A stretch of 64,000 bases of DNA from Enterococcus lacertideformus (GCA_015680865.1 JADAKE010000016.1:367264-431263), one strand, 5' to 3'. Shown: positions 1 through 12,719, numbered from the stretch's first letter. The notes: generated by a model not told the origin, from the letters alone. A program made the numbers and translations.

Positions 1-1214
1 ACCACATTTGCTTCCACACCATAAAGGATTTTAACACCCGCTTTTTTCCCAGCACTATGTGCTTCTGGAAATGCCTGTGCTCCCCCGTGGTCAGTAATAG
101 CTATGGCTTTATGTCCCCATTTACCAGCTTGGGTTACAATATCAGAAATACTATTTGTTGCATCCATCGTACTCATATTGCTGTGGACGTGTAATTCTAC
201 ACGTTTTTCATTTTCAGAGGCATAATCCTTGCGAGGAGAATGTTTCACCTCCATAATATCTTGCGCATTCATTACTAGATCACGTACAAAAGTATCTTCT
301 TGAATACTTCCTCTAACCTTCAACCAGCTCCCTACACTGATGGCTTCAAAAATCTGTTCATCTTTTTCATTATTTGAAAATTTTTTAACAATAAATGAAG
401 AAGTATAATCAGTGATCTTCAAAGTTAAAATTTTACGTTTCGAACGAAGCTCTCGTACTTCTTTATCAAAGGCATACCCTTCAAGAGTAATTCGACGTTC
501 TTCTTCCATGATCGTGATCATCGGTACCGTTGGCTCATCTGCAGGAATATTTCTTCCCAGTTGAATAGGCCCATCCAAAACAGAAACTTGTTCTTTTTTC
601 TCTTTTTTCTTTTGTTCATGCACGATTAAACTCTCTGCCGCTTGTTTCATGAATGCTTCCGCTTGTTCTTGTTTCCTTTCTTCAAAAAGTTTCAGCACAC
701 GTTCAGCTTGTTCTTCATCAATTTCTGGTTCAATACGCAATTTAGGGAAACCGTAGCTTACAAATAAGGTTTCAACTAAAGGCAGATATTGTTGTTTTAA
801 ATAGCCAATTGCGCCGTTGCTGTCTACCGGCAGAATAATTTTCTGATCTTTCAATACAGGGACTTGGGTTTTTAATACTTGCTGAGCTAAAGGTGTGTCG
901 CATTGTTGGCTTTCCAATGCTTGTGCCCAATAATCTTGTAAAAGTTTCTCATCGAATTGTTGACTGTCAGCCTTTATATTTAATTTGATTTGTGCGATAT
1001 AGTTAAATGCTATTGTCAAATGTTGTAGCAATGATCGGTAGAGCATGATCGGCAAAATCTGAGAAAAGTGTAGAGTAAATTCCCATAATCTTGATTTTCG
1101 GTGGACCACTACACGCTCCATTTCGCCAGTAGAGATTAGCGGATGAGTTTTTTCCACTTCTTCTAGTTGGATTTGCTCCAACAATTTTTCAAATAACTCT
1201 CGTTTTTCTGACAA
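1..1214 (-). CDS. polC: DNA polymerase III alpha subunit PolC, N-terminal part (runs off the window)
   Basis: Replicative Gram-positive DNA polymerase. Only about 404 of roughly 1,450 expected residues lie in the window. Visible in order are an N-terminal domain, an OB-fold region (around residues 225-325), and the start of the PHP domain with the HVHSNMS and ITDHGG motifs, ending near YGVEANV. I place the start at a TTG (plus-strand CAA at 1212-1214) because an AAAGGG ribosome binding site lies nine bases upstream and the following SEKRELFEKLLEQ reads as a polymerase N-terminus; there is no in-frame ATG. It lies downstream of proS and is separated from it by a terminator. The assignment is certain; the exact start is less so. 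Confidence 0.95.
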   Translation of the reverse strand, partial: MSEKRELFEKLLEQIQLEEVEKTHPLISTGEMERVVVHRKSRLWEFTLHFSQILPIMLYRSLLQHLTIAFNYIAQIKLNIKADSQQFDEKLLQDYWAQALESQQCDTPLAQQVLKTQVPVLKDQKIILPVDSNGAIGYLKQQYLPLVETLFVSYGFPKLRIEPEIDEEQAERVLKLFEERKQEQAEAFMKQAAESLIVHEQKKKEKKEQVSVLDGPIQLGRNIPADEPTVPMITIMEEERRITLEGYAFDKEVRELRSKRKILTLKITDYTSSFIVKKFSNNEKDEQIFEAISVGSWLKVRGSIQEDTFVRDLVMNAQDIMEVKHSPRKDYASENEKRVELHVHSNMSTMDATNSISDIVTQAGKWGHKAIAITDHGGAQAFPEAHSAGKKAGVKILYGVEANV

Positions 1215-1314
1215 AACAATACGCCCTTTCTGACGAGGTATAAATAAGATTTATTTTTTACCTCTGCTTTTTTCAGTACTATCTAGTATACCTGTTTTTT
1301 CTTTATTTTACATT

Positions 1315-1342
1315 AAAAAACGAGAAAGAAAATTCTTTCTCG
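1315..1342 (-). terminator. Rho-independent terminator after proS
   Basis: Perfect inverted repeat CGAGAAAGAA with a short TTTT-centred loop, followed on the minus strand by six T. It lies between the proS stop and the polC start and should end the rseP-proS transcript. Confidence 0.8.
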
Positions 1343-1408
1343 CCAGACTATAAACAAGATATTGTGACAAACACTCTTTCATTTTGAGCCAAAATTATAT
1401 GGGAATTT

Positions 1409-3133
<1,725 letters not shown>

Positions 3134-3180
3134 CTATAATAATCTATTGTTTGCAATTATCCCCTATTCATGAACTTTTT

Positions 3181-4449
3181 CTAGAAAAAGAATCGCTGAA
3201 TATCATTCCATGTAACTAATACCATTAGAAGCATCAATAATCCAAAGCCTGCTAAAGTAATAAATCCTTCTTTTTCTTGACTTAAAGGTTTTCCACGGAT
3301 ACCTTCCACTATATTCAATACGAGCTTTCCACCGTCAAGAGCTGGGATAGGCAGTAAATTGACGATTCCTAAATTCATCGAAAGCACGGCCATCAAACTA
3401 ATAATTGTCACTATTCCTTGATTTGCAGCTTCTGATGACAATTGGAACATCATCACTGGTCCACCAAGTTTATCTAGACTACAACTTGTGAATAACGAGC
3501 CTAGTGCTTTAAAGATTTCTATGGAACTACTAAAGGCTCTTTGCGTTCCTCCTACAACTTTATCTACAAAACTAGTTTTCAAAGGCGCTTGTATCCCTAA
3601 TTGCCCAAATTTTTTTCCATTTGATTCAACGACACTTGGTGTGACATTGATCGTCTGTTGTTTTCCGTCGCGTTTTACTTCAAAACTTAATTTTTTACCA
3701 GGATTTTCAGTGATCATTGCTGTTAAGTCGTTCCAAGAATGGATCATTTTCCCATCAACGTTCAAGATCTCATCATTTTCTTTTAGCCCCGCAGCTTGTG
3801 CTGCACCATTTGGTAAAACCTTGCCAATTTGGTTGGTATCAGTCACTTGGACGCCACCTTGCATAAAGGCAAGTACAATGAATAAAAAAATAGCCAAAAG
3901 AAAATTATTCATTGGACCAGCAAAATTTGTCAACATTCTTTGCCATAGTTTCGCTGATTGAAACTGCATATCTTTTGGTGCAATTCTTAATTCAGTTCCA
4001 TCTGCTTCAATTATTGAAGCATCATGGGAAACTGAGTACGTTATTTCTTGTTCTTCATCACCATTTACATACCCAGTAATAGTTAATTCTTCTTCAAGAT
4101 CACAACGAATCAATTCCATTGGAATACCATTTGTTAATTGTACTTTTTTACTTAAATTGATTTTCTCTACGATACCATCAGAATCTAATAAAAGAGATAA
4201 CAGCATTCCAGGAGCCATTTCTGTTTCATCATCACCGTTTCCTGCCATCCTCACATAACCTCCGATTGGCAATAAACGTAGTGTATAAGTAGTTCCGTCC
4301 TTTGCTTGATGCCCATAGATTTTCGGCCCCATTCCAATAGCAAATTCACGAACAAGAATTCCTGATCGTTTCGCAAAGAAGAAATGTCCAAATTCATGAA
4401 CAATGACTAAAATACCAAAAACAATAATAAACGTGATAATTGTTTTCAT
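3181..4449 (-). CDS. rseP: Site-2 zinc metalloprotease RseP (enterococcal Eep)
   Basis: Membrane-embedded protease that cuts transmembrane segments. In enterococci the orthologue Eep processes sex-pheromone lipoprotein signal peptides and anti-sigma factors. The zinc ligands are in HEFGH at residues 18-22 in the first membrane segment, and the third ligand is in the LDGGK motif near residue 372. One PDZ domain lies around residues 200-285 (LPNGAAQAAGLKENDEIL). Length is 422, normal for the family. It lies downstream of cdsA and upstream of proS, the standard arrangement. A gap of about 365 bases separates it from cdsA, so it may have its own promoter. Confidence 0.95.
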   Translation of the reverse strand: MKTIITFIIVFGILVIVHEFGHFFFAKRSGILVREFAIGMGPKIYGHQAKDGTTYTLRLLPIGGYVRMAGNGDDETEMAPGMLLSLLLDSDGIVEKINLSKKVQLTNGIPMELIRCDLEEELTITGYVNGDEEQEITYSVSHDASIIEADGTELRIAPKDMQFQSAKLWQRMLTNFAGPMNNFLLAIFLFIVLAFMQGGVQVTDTNQIGKVLPNGAAQAAGLKENDEILNVDGKMIHSWNDLTAMITENPGKKLSFEVKRDGKQQTINVTPSVVESNGKKFGQLGIQAPLKTSFVDKVVGGTQRAFSSSIEIFKALGSLFTSCSLDKLGGPVMMFQLSSEAANQGIVTIISLMAVLSMNLGIVNLLPIPALDGGKLVLNIVEGIRGKPLSQEKEGFITLAGFGLLMLLMVLVTWNDIQRFFF

Positions 4450-4814
4450 ATTACATTCTCCTTTACTATTTTTATCTTTGTTATAAAATAAAACACTTTA
4501 ATTTTACCATATTATCTACTATTCACCAATAGCATTAATAGTTTAAACTAAAGAGCTTGGAACATAAATTTAACTCAAACCTTCAAAGCCGAATAATCCT
4601 GAAAATATGAGAAGTTATTTTCTGCTTATCCGGCTTATTACTTGAGGCTGAATGCTTTTATTATAGCTTCCATGTAAAACAGTCTTTATTTTGATTTCAT
4701 CCACTGTTTAAAGCAACTGTTCCACTTAAATAGCCACCATAGGTTTGTATTTCGTACTTAGACAAAGTTAACTTGTATAACAAGTCATTAGGTTTAACTA
4801 CTTCTAGATTTGCC
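4450..4814. other. Intergenic gap between cdsA and rseP with a diverged repeat copy
   Basis: No gene is convincing here. A 75-residue frame on the minus strand across 4697-4924 overlaps the 3' end of cdsA and lacks a good ribosome binding site. An imperfect hairpin (AAGCCG near 4588 with CGGCTT near 4639) encloses the words AAAATATGAGAAG and TTATTTTC. These resemble the intergenic repeat copies near 41.8 and 57.8 kb, so it may be a diverged member of that family. Confidence 0.4.
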
Positions 4815-5615
4815 TTAAATAAGTCCAAATAAATGCATGATTGGAAAAACAAAGAGCAAACTATCAAAGCGATCAAGGATTCCTCCATGACCAGGTAAAA
4901 TATTTCCAGAATCTTTGACATCATAATGTCGTTTTATCGATGATTCGACTAAATCACCAAACTGTCCAACTACCGATAAAAGAATCGTCAAAATAAGCAT
5001 AACAAATATCCCATGTCCAAATAGTTCTTTTGATGGATAGAATAAAAAATATAAAATAGCGACAACTAAAGCACTAGCAATCCCCCCTAATGCCCCTTCA
5101 ATCGTTTTATTTGGTGAAATGTCAGGGCACAACTTATGTTCCCCGTATTTTCTTCCTACCATATAGGCACCAATATCAGTTGCCCAAACGATAAATAATC
5201 CGAAGGTTAAAACGGCCAAACCTTCTGTCCTCGCATTAACAAAATTTTGAAACCCAATCCCTACATAAAGACTAGTAATGACTGGAAAACCTGCTTCATC
5301 AATTGTATAGGTATTTTTTGAAATAACAGATGTCCCTAGTAATAGCATAACGACAAAATAAAACAGCATAAAAGTAGTTGTATTTTCTGGTAAAAACAAA
5401 AACCAACGTTCTTTCGGAAGCACTAAAATGACGGCCCCAATAGCTGATAAGATTCCTTCAAAACTTAGTAGTGTCAAACCTTTCATTCTAAAAAGTTCAT
5501 ATACCCCCACTACTGCTAACAAAGCTGCTACAAACTCAATCGCCATGCCTCCAATCCAAATGATAGGTATGAATAACGCTAATGCCACGACAGCTGTGAT
5601 CACCCGTTGTCTCAT
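4815..5615 (-). CDS. cdsA: Phosphatidate cytidylyltransferase
   Basis: Makes CDP-diacylglycerol from phosphatidate and CTP, the branch point of phospholipid synthesis, in the membrane. It is 266 residues with about seven hydrophobic segments. The family signature near the C-terminus reads SSIKRHYDVKDSGNILPGHGGILDR (split here in mind around SSIKR, KDSGN and PGHGGILDR), with the metal-binding aspartates. It overlaps uppS by four bases (ATGA), so the two are translationally coupled. Confidence 0.96.
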   Translation of the reverse strand: MRQRVITAVVALALFIPIIWIGGMAIEFVAALLAVVGVYELFRMKGLTLLSFEGILSAIGAVILVLPKERWFLFLPENTTTFMLFYFVVMLLLGTSVISKNTYTIDEAGFPVITSLYVGIGFQNFVNARTEGLAVLTFGLFIVWATDIGAYMVGRKYGEHKLCPDISPNKTIEGALGGIASALVVAILYFLFYPSKELFGHGIFVMLILTILLSVVGQFGDLVESSIKRHYDVKDSGNILPGHGGILDRFDSLLFVFPIMHLFGLI

Positions 5616-6421
5616 GACTGATCCCCTTCTTTCTCACTTTTCTTCACGCCACCAAAGCGACGATCTCTGTTTTGGAATGAAGCCATTGCTTCTTCTAAGT
5701 GCTCACCATCAAAATCAGGCCACAAAGCTTTTGTAAAATACAACTCGCTGTAAGCTAGTTGCCAAAGTAAAAAGTTACTGATTCTTTCTTCCCCACTGGT
5801 TCTAATAACAAGTTCTGGATCCCGTAAATCAGTGGGCAAAAAGCCAGTCATCAAATTATCATCAATCAATGTATCATTAATCGCATCCACTGTTGTTTTT
5901 TCTTCTTTTATTTCTTCAGCAATTGCTTTAACAGCTGTTACTATCTCTGCCCTACTCCCGTAATTCAAAGCAAAGTTAAGAATCATTCCCGTGTTATTTT
6001 TTGTTTGTTCGATTGCTCGTCTGACTGCATCTTGTGTATGTTCAGGTAATAATTCTTCATACCCCATCACGTGGACTTTCACATTCTCTCTAATGAGTTC
6101 TGGAACAAAGGTATCAAAAAAATCAACTGGGAGCTGCATCAAAAAACGTACCTCATCTTTTTGTCTCTTCCAATTTTCGGTTGAAAATGCGTAAAGTGTC
6201 AACACTTTAACGCCTAAACTGGACGCTTTTTTTGTTACTTTCTTAACAGTATCCATGCCTTCTTTATGACCTGCGACACGGGGTAAACGTCGGTTTTGTG
6301 CCCATCGACCATTTCCATCCATAATGATTGCTACATGTTGAGGAATAGGCCCGTCTATATCAAAATGAAAATCAGTTTTTTCTTGAATATATTTGTTTTT
6401 TTGCGGAAAAAAACGTAACAT
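5612..6421 (-). CDS. uppS: Undecaprenyl diphosphate synthase (isoprenyl transferase)
   Basis: Cis-prenyltransferase that extends farnesyl diphosphate with isopentenyl diphosphate to C55, the lipid carrier for peptidoglycan and teichoic acid. At 269 residues it is typical. The catalytic motif HVAIIMDGNGRWA is at about residues 28-40, with the essential Asp. DLVIRTSGEERISNFLLWQ near residue 210 is the conserved substrate-binding block (here DPELVIRTSGE). It is the first gene of the uppS-cdsA pair and lies after a long gap from frr. Confidence 0.96.
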   Translation of the reverse strand: MLRFFPQKNKYIQEKTDFHFDIDGPIPQHVAIIMDGNGRWAQNRRLPRVAGHKEGMDTVKKVTKKASSLGVKVLTLYAFSTENWKRQKDEVRFLMQLPVDFFDTFVPELIRENVKVHVMGYEELLPEHTQDAVRRAIEQTKNNTGMILNFALNYGSRAEIVTAVKAIAEEIKEEKTTVDAINDTLIDDNLMTGFLPTDLRDPELVIRTSGEERISNFLLWQLAYSELYFTKALWPDFDGEHLEEAMASFQNRDRRFGGVKKSEKEGDQS

Positions 6422-6500
6422 TCTTTTTCCTCCTATACTAGAAAATTACCACTATTTTTATTATTATAGCAATTTATGTAATGATTTCCTATGATCTATT

Positions 6501-6563
6501 GATTTTTTTAGTTATTTTCCAGATTTTTTTAGTTATTTTCCAGATTTTTTTAGTTATTTTCCA
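6501..6563. repeat. Three tandem copies of a 21-bp unit
   Basis: The unit GATTTTTTTAGTTATTTTCC plus A is repeated three times without a mismatch, then breaks into a T-run. It occupies the gap between frr and uppS, upstream of the uppS start. The T-rich content suggests replication slippage. It could be a copy-number-variable spacer in the uppS 5' region. Confidence 0.85.
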
Positions 6564-6680
6564 GATTTTTTTTTAATTTTTCTCTTAAAAATAGGGTATT
6601 TTAACGTAATTCTCTCCTTTTTCTAAAAAATACACGTTTTTTTCCTTATATCATCTTGAAAGGATGCTTTCATAAAAAGA

Positions 6681-6715
6681 AAAAAGAACATGGGACAAAC
6701 ACCATGCTCTTTTTT
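6681..6715 (-). terminator. Terminator after frr, GGGACAA-type hairpin
   Basis: AAAAGAACATGG pairs imperfectly with CCATGCTCTTTT around a loop containing GACAAACA. On the minus strand it ends in a T-run just after the frr stop. Its loop carries the GGGACAA word shared with other hairpins in this window. Confidence 0.8.
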
Positions 6716-6736
6716 GGTTCAGCTCTACGTTGTGAA

Positions 6737-7294
6737 TTAAACTTCTAATAATTCTTGTTCTTTATCATTAGCAATTTTGTCTACTTCTTTAATACTATTA
6801 TCTGTTAACGTTTGTACTTCTTTTTCTAATCCACGTAAATCATCTTCTGTGATTTCGCCATTTTTTTGTTGTTTTTTGTATTCATCAATCGCATCACGAC
6901 GAATATTACGTACAGCGATTTTAGCATTTTCTGCTTCTTTTTTTACATCCTTCGCCAATTCTTTACGACGTTCTTCTGTTAATTGAGGGATGACTAAACG
7001 GATCACGTTACCATCATTTGTTGGACTGATTCCGATATCACTAGCCATAATCGCTTTCTCGACATCTTGAAGAATGCTTTTATCAAATGGTGTGATCATT
7101 AATACACGTGCTTCTGGAATTTGGATAGAAGCCATTTGATTTAGTGGTGTAGGTGCGCCATAATAGTTTACAGTAATGCGATCCAATAAACTTGCATTTG
7201 CGCGCCCGGCACGGATTTGTCCTAATTCACGTTGTAAATTTTGTGCTGCTTTTTGCATTTTTTCTTTTGCTTCTGTCATAATTACATCTGCCAT
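6737..7294 (-). CDS. frr: Ribosome recycling factor
   Basis: With EF-G it splits post-termination ribosomes. It is 185 residues, the family length, and almost entirely helical, with the conserved [13 protein letters not shown] (about residues 29-41) and [17 protein letters not shown] (about 104-120) blocks. It begins two bases after the pyrH stop, so it is translated from the same message, and a terminator follows. Confidence 0.98.
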   Translation of the reverse strand: MADVIMTEAKEKMQKAAQNLQRELGQIRAGRANASLLDRITVNYYGAPTPLNQMASIQIPEARVLMITPFDKSILQDVEKAIMASDIGISPTNDGNVIRLVIPQLTEERRKELAKDVKKEAENAKIAVRNIRRDAIDEYKKQQKNGEITEDDLRGLEKEVQTLTDNSIKEVDKIANDKEQELLEV

Positions 7295-7296
7295 TT

Positions 7297-8091
<795 letters not shown>

Positions 8092-8106
8092 TTATTCCTT
8101 ATGCCT

Positions 8107-8137
8107 AAAAAAAGAGCTGTGACATATGTCGCTGCTC
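8107..8137 (-). terminator. Terminator after tsf
   Basis: GAGC and GCTC flank an inner palindrome GACATATGTC. On the minus strand the hairpin is followed by seven T. It separates the rpsB-tsf operon from pyrH-frr. Confidence 0.75.
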
Positions 8138-8163
8138 CCTGTTTAATTCCAAATAAGCGTAAT

Positions 8164-8219
8164 TTCTAATATTGACTCAAAGTTGAGAAAATCCTCTCAA
8201 CTTGAATCAGTATTAGAAG
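8164..8219. other. Long imperfect hairpin downstream of tsf
   Basis: TTCTAATATTGA and CAGTATTAGAA form the outer stem, and GTTGAGA with TCTCAAC the inner one. There is no T-run on either side. It lies between the tsf stop and the terminator and could stabilise the 3' end of the mRNA. Confidence 0.5.
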
Positions 8220-8243
8220 ACCTACACCAAAAACAATTTAGAA

Positions 8244-9125
8244 TTATTTTTTCACTTGGTTCATTACTTCTTCAACGAAGTTGTCTTCACGTTTTTCGAT
8301 ACCTTCGCCGACTTCAAAACGAACAAAAGTTTTCACAGTTGCACCTTTAGAAGCAACGTATTTTTCAACTGTCATATCAGGATCTTTAACGAACGGTTGG
8401 TCAACTAAGGCGATTTCTGCTTTAAATTTCTTTAAGCGTCCTTCAACCATTTTTTCAACGATATTTGCTGGTTTGCCTTCATTTAAAGCTTGTTCTGTAA
8501 GAACTGTTTTTTCGTGCTCTAATTCTGCTTCTGGAATTTGTGTTTCGTTTACATAACGAGGGTTGATTGCTGCTACATGCATTGCTACGTCTCTTGCTAC
8601 AGTTTCATCAGTTGTGCCATCTAAGACAGTCAATACAGCAATACGTCCTCCCATGTGTAAGTAGCCACCAAAAGCAGCATTATCTTCTTTTTCAACAACT
8701 TCAAAACGTCGGAAGCTGATTTTTTCTCCAATAACTTGTGTTGCTTCAATCAAATCAGACTCAATCGTGCCTTTTTCTGTTTTAATTTTCATCGCAGCAT
8801 CCATGTCTGCTGGTTTGTTTTCTGCTATAAGTTCAGCAATTTCTTTTACTAGATCTTGGAACATTTCGTTTTTAGAAACGAAATCAGTTTCTGAGTTTAC
8901 TTCAACGATTGCTGCAGTATTTCCTTTAACTGCTACTGAAGCCAGTCCTTCAGCTGCAATACGATCATTTTTCTTCGCTGCTTTAGCCATTCCCTTTTCA
9001 CGTAAAAGATCCACTGCTTTTTCCATGTCGCCTTCTACTTCAACTAATGCTTTTTTCGCATCCATCATACCCACGCCTGTCATTTCGCGTAGCTCTTTTA
9101 CCATTTTAGCTGTTACATCTGCCAT
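8244..9125 (-). CDS. tsf: Elongation factor Ts
   Basis: Guanine nucleotide exchange factor for EF-Tu. It is 293 residues. The N-terminal UBA-like domain shows [18 protein letters not shown] (residues 12-29), and the EF-Tu-contacting TDFVSKNE motif is near residue 80. The start ATG follows AGGAGG at good spacing. It is the second gene of the rpsB-tsf operon, separated from rpsB by a strong hairpin. Confidence 0.98.
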   Translation of the reverse strand: MADVTAKMVKELREMTGVGMMDAKKALVEVEGDMEKAVDLLREKGMAKAAKKNDRIAAEGLASVAVKGNTAAIVEVNSETDFVSKNEMFQDLVKEIAELIAENKPADMDAAMKIKTEKGTIESDLIEATQVIGEKISFRRFEVVEKEDNAAFGGYLHMGGRIAVLTVLDGTTDETVARDVAMHVAAINPRYVNETQIPEAELEHEKTVLTEQALNEGKPANIVEKMVEGRLKKFKAEIALVDQPFVKDPDMTVEKYVASKGATVKTFVRFEVGEGIEKREDNFVEEVMNQVKK

Positions 9126-9153
9126 TTTTTATTTCCTCCTATATTTTCTTTTT

Positions 9154-9208
9154 AAAAAAAGCTGTTTCAAAGGAGAGTGAGGCTTGTCGCCTAGCCTTTG
9201 AAACAGCT
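9154..9208 (-). terminator. Attenuator/terminator hairpin between rpsB and tsf
   Basis: A perfect 14-bp stem, AGCTGTTTCAAAGG with CCTTTGAAACAGCT, and a 21-base loop is followed on the minus strand by seven T. It sits between rpsB and tsf, so some transcripts should end here. This may set a higher S2 than EF-Ts level. Confidence 0.85.
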
Positions 9209-9222
9209 CCATCATTTAAAAA

Positions 9223-10005
9223 TTATTCTGCTGAAGTGTTGTCGCCTTCTACAACATCAACGATTTCTTCGATTGAAGTTGCATTGTTTTCTGCTACAAA
9301 ATCTTCTTCAGCTACTTGATCTTCCCCTTGATTTCCTTCGATAAATGCATCAGCCATTTTTGAAGTAATCAATTTAACGGCACGGATTGCATCATCATTT
9401 GATGGGATCACTACGTCGATTTCATCTGGGTCACAGTTTGTATCAACCATAGCTACGATTGGGATATTTAATTTATGCGCTTCTTGAACTGCAATACGTT
9501 CTTTGCGTGGGTCTACAATGTACATTACATCTGGTATTCTTGGCATATCAGCGATACCACCTAAGAATTTTTCAAGACGTTCACGTTGTTTGTTCAAACC
9601 AGCAACTTCTTTTTTAGGGAGAACTTCAAAAGTTCCATCTTCTTCCATTGCATTGATTTGTTTCAAACGACTGATACGTTTTTGGATTGTGTCCCAGTTA
9701 GTTAATGTTCCACCTAACCAACGGTGGTTTACAAAGTATTGTCCAGCACGTGTTGCTTCATCTTTGATCGCTTCTTGTGCTTGTTTTTTTGTCCCTACGA
9801 ATAAAGCAACGCCACCTTCTTCTGCAACGCTCTTCATATAATCATAAGCTGCATCTACTAACTTAACAGTTTTTTGTAAGTCAATAATGTAGATTCCGTT
9901 TCTTTCAGTGAAGATATATTTCTTCATTTTTGGGTTCCAGCGACGAGTTTGATGACCAAAGTGTACGCCGGCTTCTAGTAATTGTTTCATTGAAATTACT
10001 GCCAT
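9223..10005 (-). CDS. rpsB: 30S ribosomal protein S2
   Basis: Small-subunit protein S2. It is 260 residues with [22 protein letters not shown] at the N-terminus (signature around [15 protein letters not shown]) and the [19 protein letters not shown] block in the middle. The acidic C-terminal tail is typical of lactic acid bacteria. The ribosome binding site GGAGG is clear. It is the first gene of the rpsB-tsf operon. Confidence 0.98.
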   Translation of the reverse strand: MAVISMKQLLEAGVHFGHQTRRWNPKMKKYIFTERNGIYIIDLQKTVKLVDAAYDYMKSVAEEGGVALFVGTKKQAQEAIKDEATRAGQYFVNHRWLGGTLTNWDTIQKRISRLKQINAMEEDGTFEVLPKKEVAGLNKQRERLEKFLGGIADMPRIPDVMYIVDPRKERIAVQEAHKLNIPIVAMVDTNCDPDEIDVVIPSNDDAIRAVKLITSKMADAFIEGNQGEDQVAEEDFVAENNATSIEEIVDVVEGDNTSAE

Positions 10006-10391
10006 TTTTTTGTTTCCTCCGATTTGGTTTTTTATTTTCCCTCTTCCTGTCTTCTACCTCGCTGACAAACTTTTTCAAGCACCAATCAACGATCCAACAA
10101 GAATGTGGATTTATTGATGCAAAAGCATCTTTAAACATTATACAAATAACCTTCATGTATAGCAATAGTTAAAGAAACTTTTCTGCTCAACATTCAATAT
10201 TTTACCTGATTGGCCGTTAAATATCAAGAAAAAACTTATCTTTTCTAAGCTATTCCCCTTCATTTTTTATTTTACATCTCGATTAAAAAAATTTGTGTTT
10301 TATAGAATTGTCTCATAAAAACGAATTTAATGGGCAATTCGTTTATTTTTTGATATGATACATGTGAAATCTTTCATAAAGGAGAGAGCAT
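10006..10391. promoter_or_regulatory. Divergent promoter region of rpsB and argR
   Basis: A 386-base gap between divergent genes. The rpsB side should carry its leader. A short hairpin GATGC-AAAA-GCATC is near 10118-10131. On the argR side a TATGAT -10-like hexamer lies near 10356, and A/T-rich half palindromes (AATTTAATGGGCAATTC) could be ARG boxes for autoregulation. No gene is convincing; the small frames across 9905-10172 are antisense to rpsB or lack a ribosome binding site. Confidence 0.45.
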
Positions 10392-10871
10392 ATGCGTAAA
10401 TCTGAGCGACATTTACTGATTAAACAAGTGATTGATGAGTTTACGATCCGAACGCAAGAAGAACTCTTAGCTAAATTAGAAAATTATGGAGTAACTGCAA
10501 CACAAGCAACGATTTCTCGTGATATCCGTGACTTGAAAATCATAAAATCCCCTGGCGAAAATGGAGTTTCCCATTTTGTACTCTTTCAAGAAAAAAAAGG
10601 GCTTGAGGCAAAAACAGATGATGAAAAACGACTGGTACAAATGATTGAAGATATCGTTTTAAGAGTAGAACGTGTTCATTTCCTAACGATCGTTCATACT
10701 TTACCAGACAATGCACATCTCTTCGCTGCCGTTCTAGACGAGATTAAACCACCTTATGTCGTTAGTACAATTGCCGGCTTTGATACTACGATCGTTATTT
10801 CAAAAAATGAAGAAGAGGCACAACTAGTCGAACAATTTTTGCACAATCCACAAGAGTCAACGATTTTTTGA
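10392..10871 (+). CDS. argR: ArgR-family arginine regulator
   Basis: Transcriptional regulator of arginine metabolism. It is 159 residues. The N-terminal winged helix is residues 1-65 (ATQATISRDIRDLKI is the recognition region) and the C-terminal oligomerisation and arginine-binding domain is about 80-150. The usual GTIAGDDT arginine-binding motif reads STIAGFDTT here, so one of the two aspartates is replaced. This is known in lactic acid bacterial paralogues that act with a second ArgR/AhrC. It is next to argS and the arc genes, its likely targets. ATG follows AAAGGAGAG at seven bases. Confidence 0.93.
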   Translation: MRKSERHLLIKQVIDEFTIRTQEELLAKLENYGVTATQATISRDIRDLKIIKSPGENGVSHFVLFQEKKGLEAKTDDEKRLVQMIEDIVLRVERVHFLTIVHTLPDNAHLFAAVLDEIKPPYVVSTIAGFDTTIVISKNEEEAQLVEQFLHNPQESTIF

Positions 10872-10906
10872 CAAAAAAATACTATTAACATAGAATAAGA
10901 ATCATT

Positions 10907-10962
10907 TATACAAAATAAACCGTCCATTGCAAAAATTTGTAATGAACGGTTTATTTTGTATA
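10907..10962. terminator. Bidirectional terminator between argR and argS
   Basis: A long inverted repeat, TATACAAAATAAACCGT paired with ACGGTTTATTTTGTATA around a loop of about 20 bases, lies between the convergent stops of argR and argS. Confidence 0.85.
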
Positions 10963-10989
10963 GTTAGGTACTTTTTGACATAGTTACAA

Positions 10990-12681
10990 TTACATTTTGT
11001 CAGGCGCATGTAGACCAAGCAAGCGTAAGTCTTCTTTTAACAATATTGAAACAGCATAAACCAAGGCCAAGCGTGATTCTTTTTGTTCATCTTCCACTAA
11101 GATTTTTGTATGTGCATAGTATTTATTAAATGCTTGCGCTAATTTGATTGCATGTTTTGCAATGATTGAAGGTTCGTACTTCTCGCCAGCTTGCAAAACC
11201 GTCTCTGGATATTTTTGAATCAGTTTAACAACTTCCCAGCTATTTTCATCATTCAAAGCATACTCTGGTTCTTCTGCTGGTGTAAATCCGGCTTTTTCTA
11301 GCAGACTGATTGCACGAGCATGTGTGTATTGAACATAAGGACCAGTTTCACCTTCAAAGCGCACAACTTCTTCTAGATTGAAGTCGAATGTGTTTAAACG
11401 ATCATTTTTCAAATCATGGAAGATAACTGCGCCGACACCAACTTGTTTCGCCACGATATCTTTATCCTTCAACTCAGGATTTTTCTCACTGATTTGTTCT
11501 TTTGCTGATTGGATTGCTTCATTAAGTACTTCTTCTAATAAGACGATTTTCCCTTTACGTGTTGATAATTTTTTCACGCCTTGTGTAATCAAGCCAAATG
11601 GGATATGGTGCATATCATCTGACCAATCAAAACCTAACTCTTTTAGCACTGCTTTTAATTGTTTGAAATGATAGCTTTGTTCATTCCCTACTACATATAA
11701 TGATTGTTTGAAATCATACGTACGTTTACGGTAAAGTGCAGCTGCCAAGTCACGTGTAATGTAAAGTGTGGCACCATCAGATTTTTTGATCAATGCTGGA
11801 TTTAGATCATATGCAGAAAGGTCAACGATCTCAGCACCTTTGTCTTCTTGCAACAGATTTTTTTCTTCTAAAAGTTCTACGATTTCATCCATTTTATCAT
11901 TGTAGAATGCTTCACCATTTAATGAATCAAAACGAACTTCAAGCAAGTCATAAATTTTGTTGAATTCTTTCACTGATTCATCTCGGAACCATTGCCATAA
12001 TTCGATTGCTTCAGAATCGCCTTCTTCTAAGCGTTTAAACCATAAACGTGCTTCATCATTCAATTCTGGTTCTTTTTCTGCCACTTCATGGAATTGAACA
12101 TAAAGGCGTAACAGTTCATTGATCGGTTCAGATTTAACAGCTTCTTCTGAGCCCCATTTTTTATAAGCTACAATTAATTTACCAAATTGAGTGCCCCAGT
12201 CGCCTAAATGATTGATACGAATTGGTTGATACCCTAATTTTTCCATAATAAATCCAATTGAATTCCCGATAACCGTTGAACGTAGATGCCCCATAGAAAT
12301 AGGTTTTGCAATATTAGGAGAAGACATATCAATTAGTACGTTTCCATTATTTCCGATAGAACTATCTCCATAATGTTCTTTTTCTTGCACGACAGAAGCC
12401 AAGACTTCTTTACTAATCATCACTTTATTCATAAAGAAGTTTAAGTAAGGACCAACAACCTCGATTTTTTCAAAGTTTGTTGAATCCATTTTTTCCGCTA
12501 GATCTGCTGCAATTTGTTGAGGGGCTTTTCGATAGACCTTTGCTAATGAAAAGGCAGGAAAGGCCACATCCCCATGGTCTGCAGATTTTGGATTTTCTAA
12601 TAGTTTTTCTACTTGTTCCATTGTAAGATCGTCTTTGACAACGTCATAGATCGCTTTTGCTACAATATCTTTGTTATTCAT
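10990..12681 (-). CDS. argS: Arginyl-tRNA synthetase
   Basis: Charges tRNA-Arg. It is 563 residues, class I. The N-terminal Add1 domain is present, the HIGH-equivalent motif is [11 protein letters not shown] (about residues 131-141), and the KMSKS-equivalent is the KLSTRKG form usual in ArgRS. The C-terminal DALR anticodon-binding domain follows and ends [12 protein letters not shown]. Its expression is controlled by the T-box upstream. It converges on argR. Confidence 0.97.
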   Translation of the reverse strand: MNNKDIVAKAIYDVVKDDLTMEQVEKLLENPKSADHGDVAFPAFSLAKVYRKAPQQIAADLAEKMDSTNFEKIEVVGPYLNFFMNKVMISKEVLASVVQEKEHYGDSSIGNNGNVLIDMSSPNIAKPISMGHLRSTVIGNSIGFIMEKLGYQPIRINHLGDWGTQFGKLIVAYKKWGSEEAVKSEPINELLRLYVQFHEVAEKEPELNDEARLWFKRLEEGDSEAIELWQWFRDESVKEFNKIYDLLEVRFDSLNGEAFYNDKMDEIVELLEEKNLLQEDKGAEIVDLSAYDLNPALIKKSDGATLYITRDLAAALYRKRTYDFKQSLYVVGNEQSYHFKQLKAVLKELGFDWSDDMHHIPFGLITQGVKKLSTRKGKIVLLEEVLNEAIQSAKEQISEKNPELKDKDIVAKQVGVGAVIFHDLKNDRLNTFDFNLEEVVRFEGETGPYVQYTHARAISLLEKAGFTPAEEPEYALNDENSWEVVKLIQKYPETVLQAGEKYEPSIIAKHAIKLAQAFNKYYAHTKILVEDEQKESRLALVYAVSILLKEDLRLLGLHAPDKM

Positions 12682-12719
12682 TTACATTCCTCCTATAAAT
12701 ACTTTTGTTTGCTGAAAAC

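Noticed and set aside
4697..4924. 75-residue minus-strand frame after cdsA
   Set aside because: Overlaps the cdsA 3' end in another frame and has no ribosome binding site.
9905..10172. Small frames on both strands at the rpsB start
   Set aside because: They are antisense to, or shifted versions of, rpsB and its leader, with no initiation signal.
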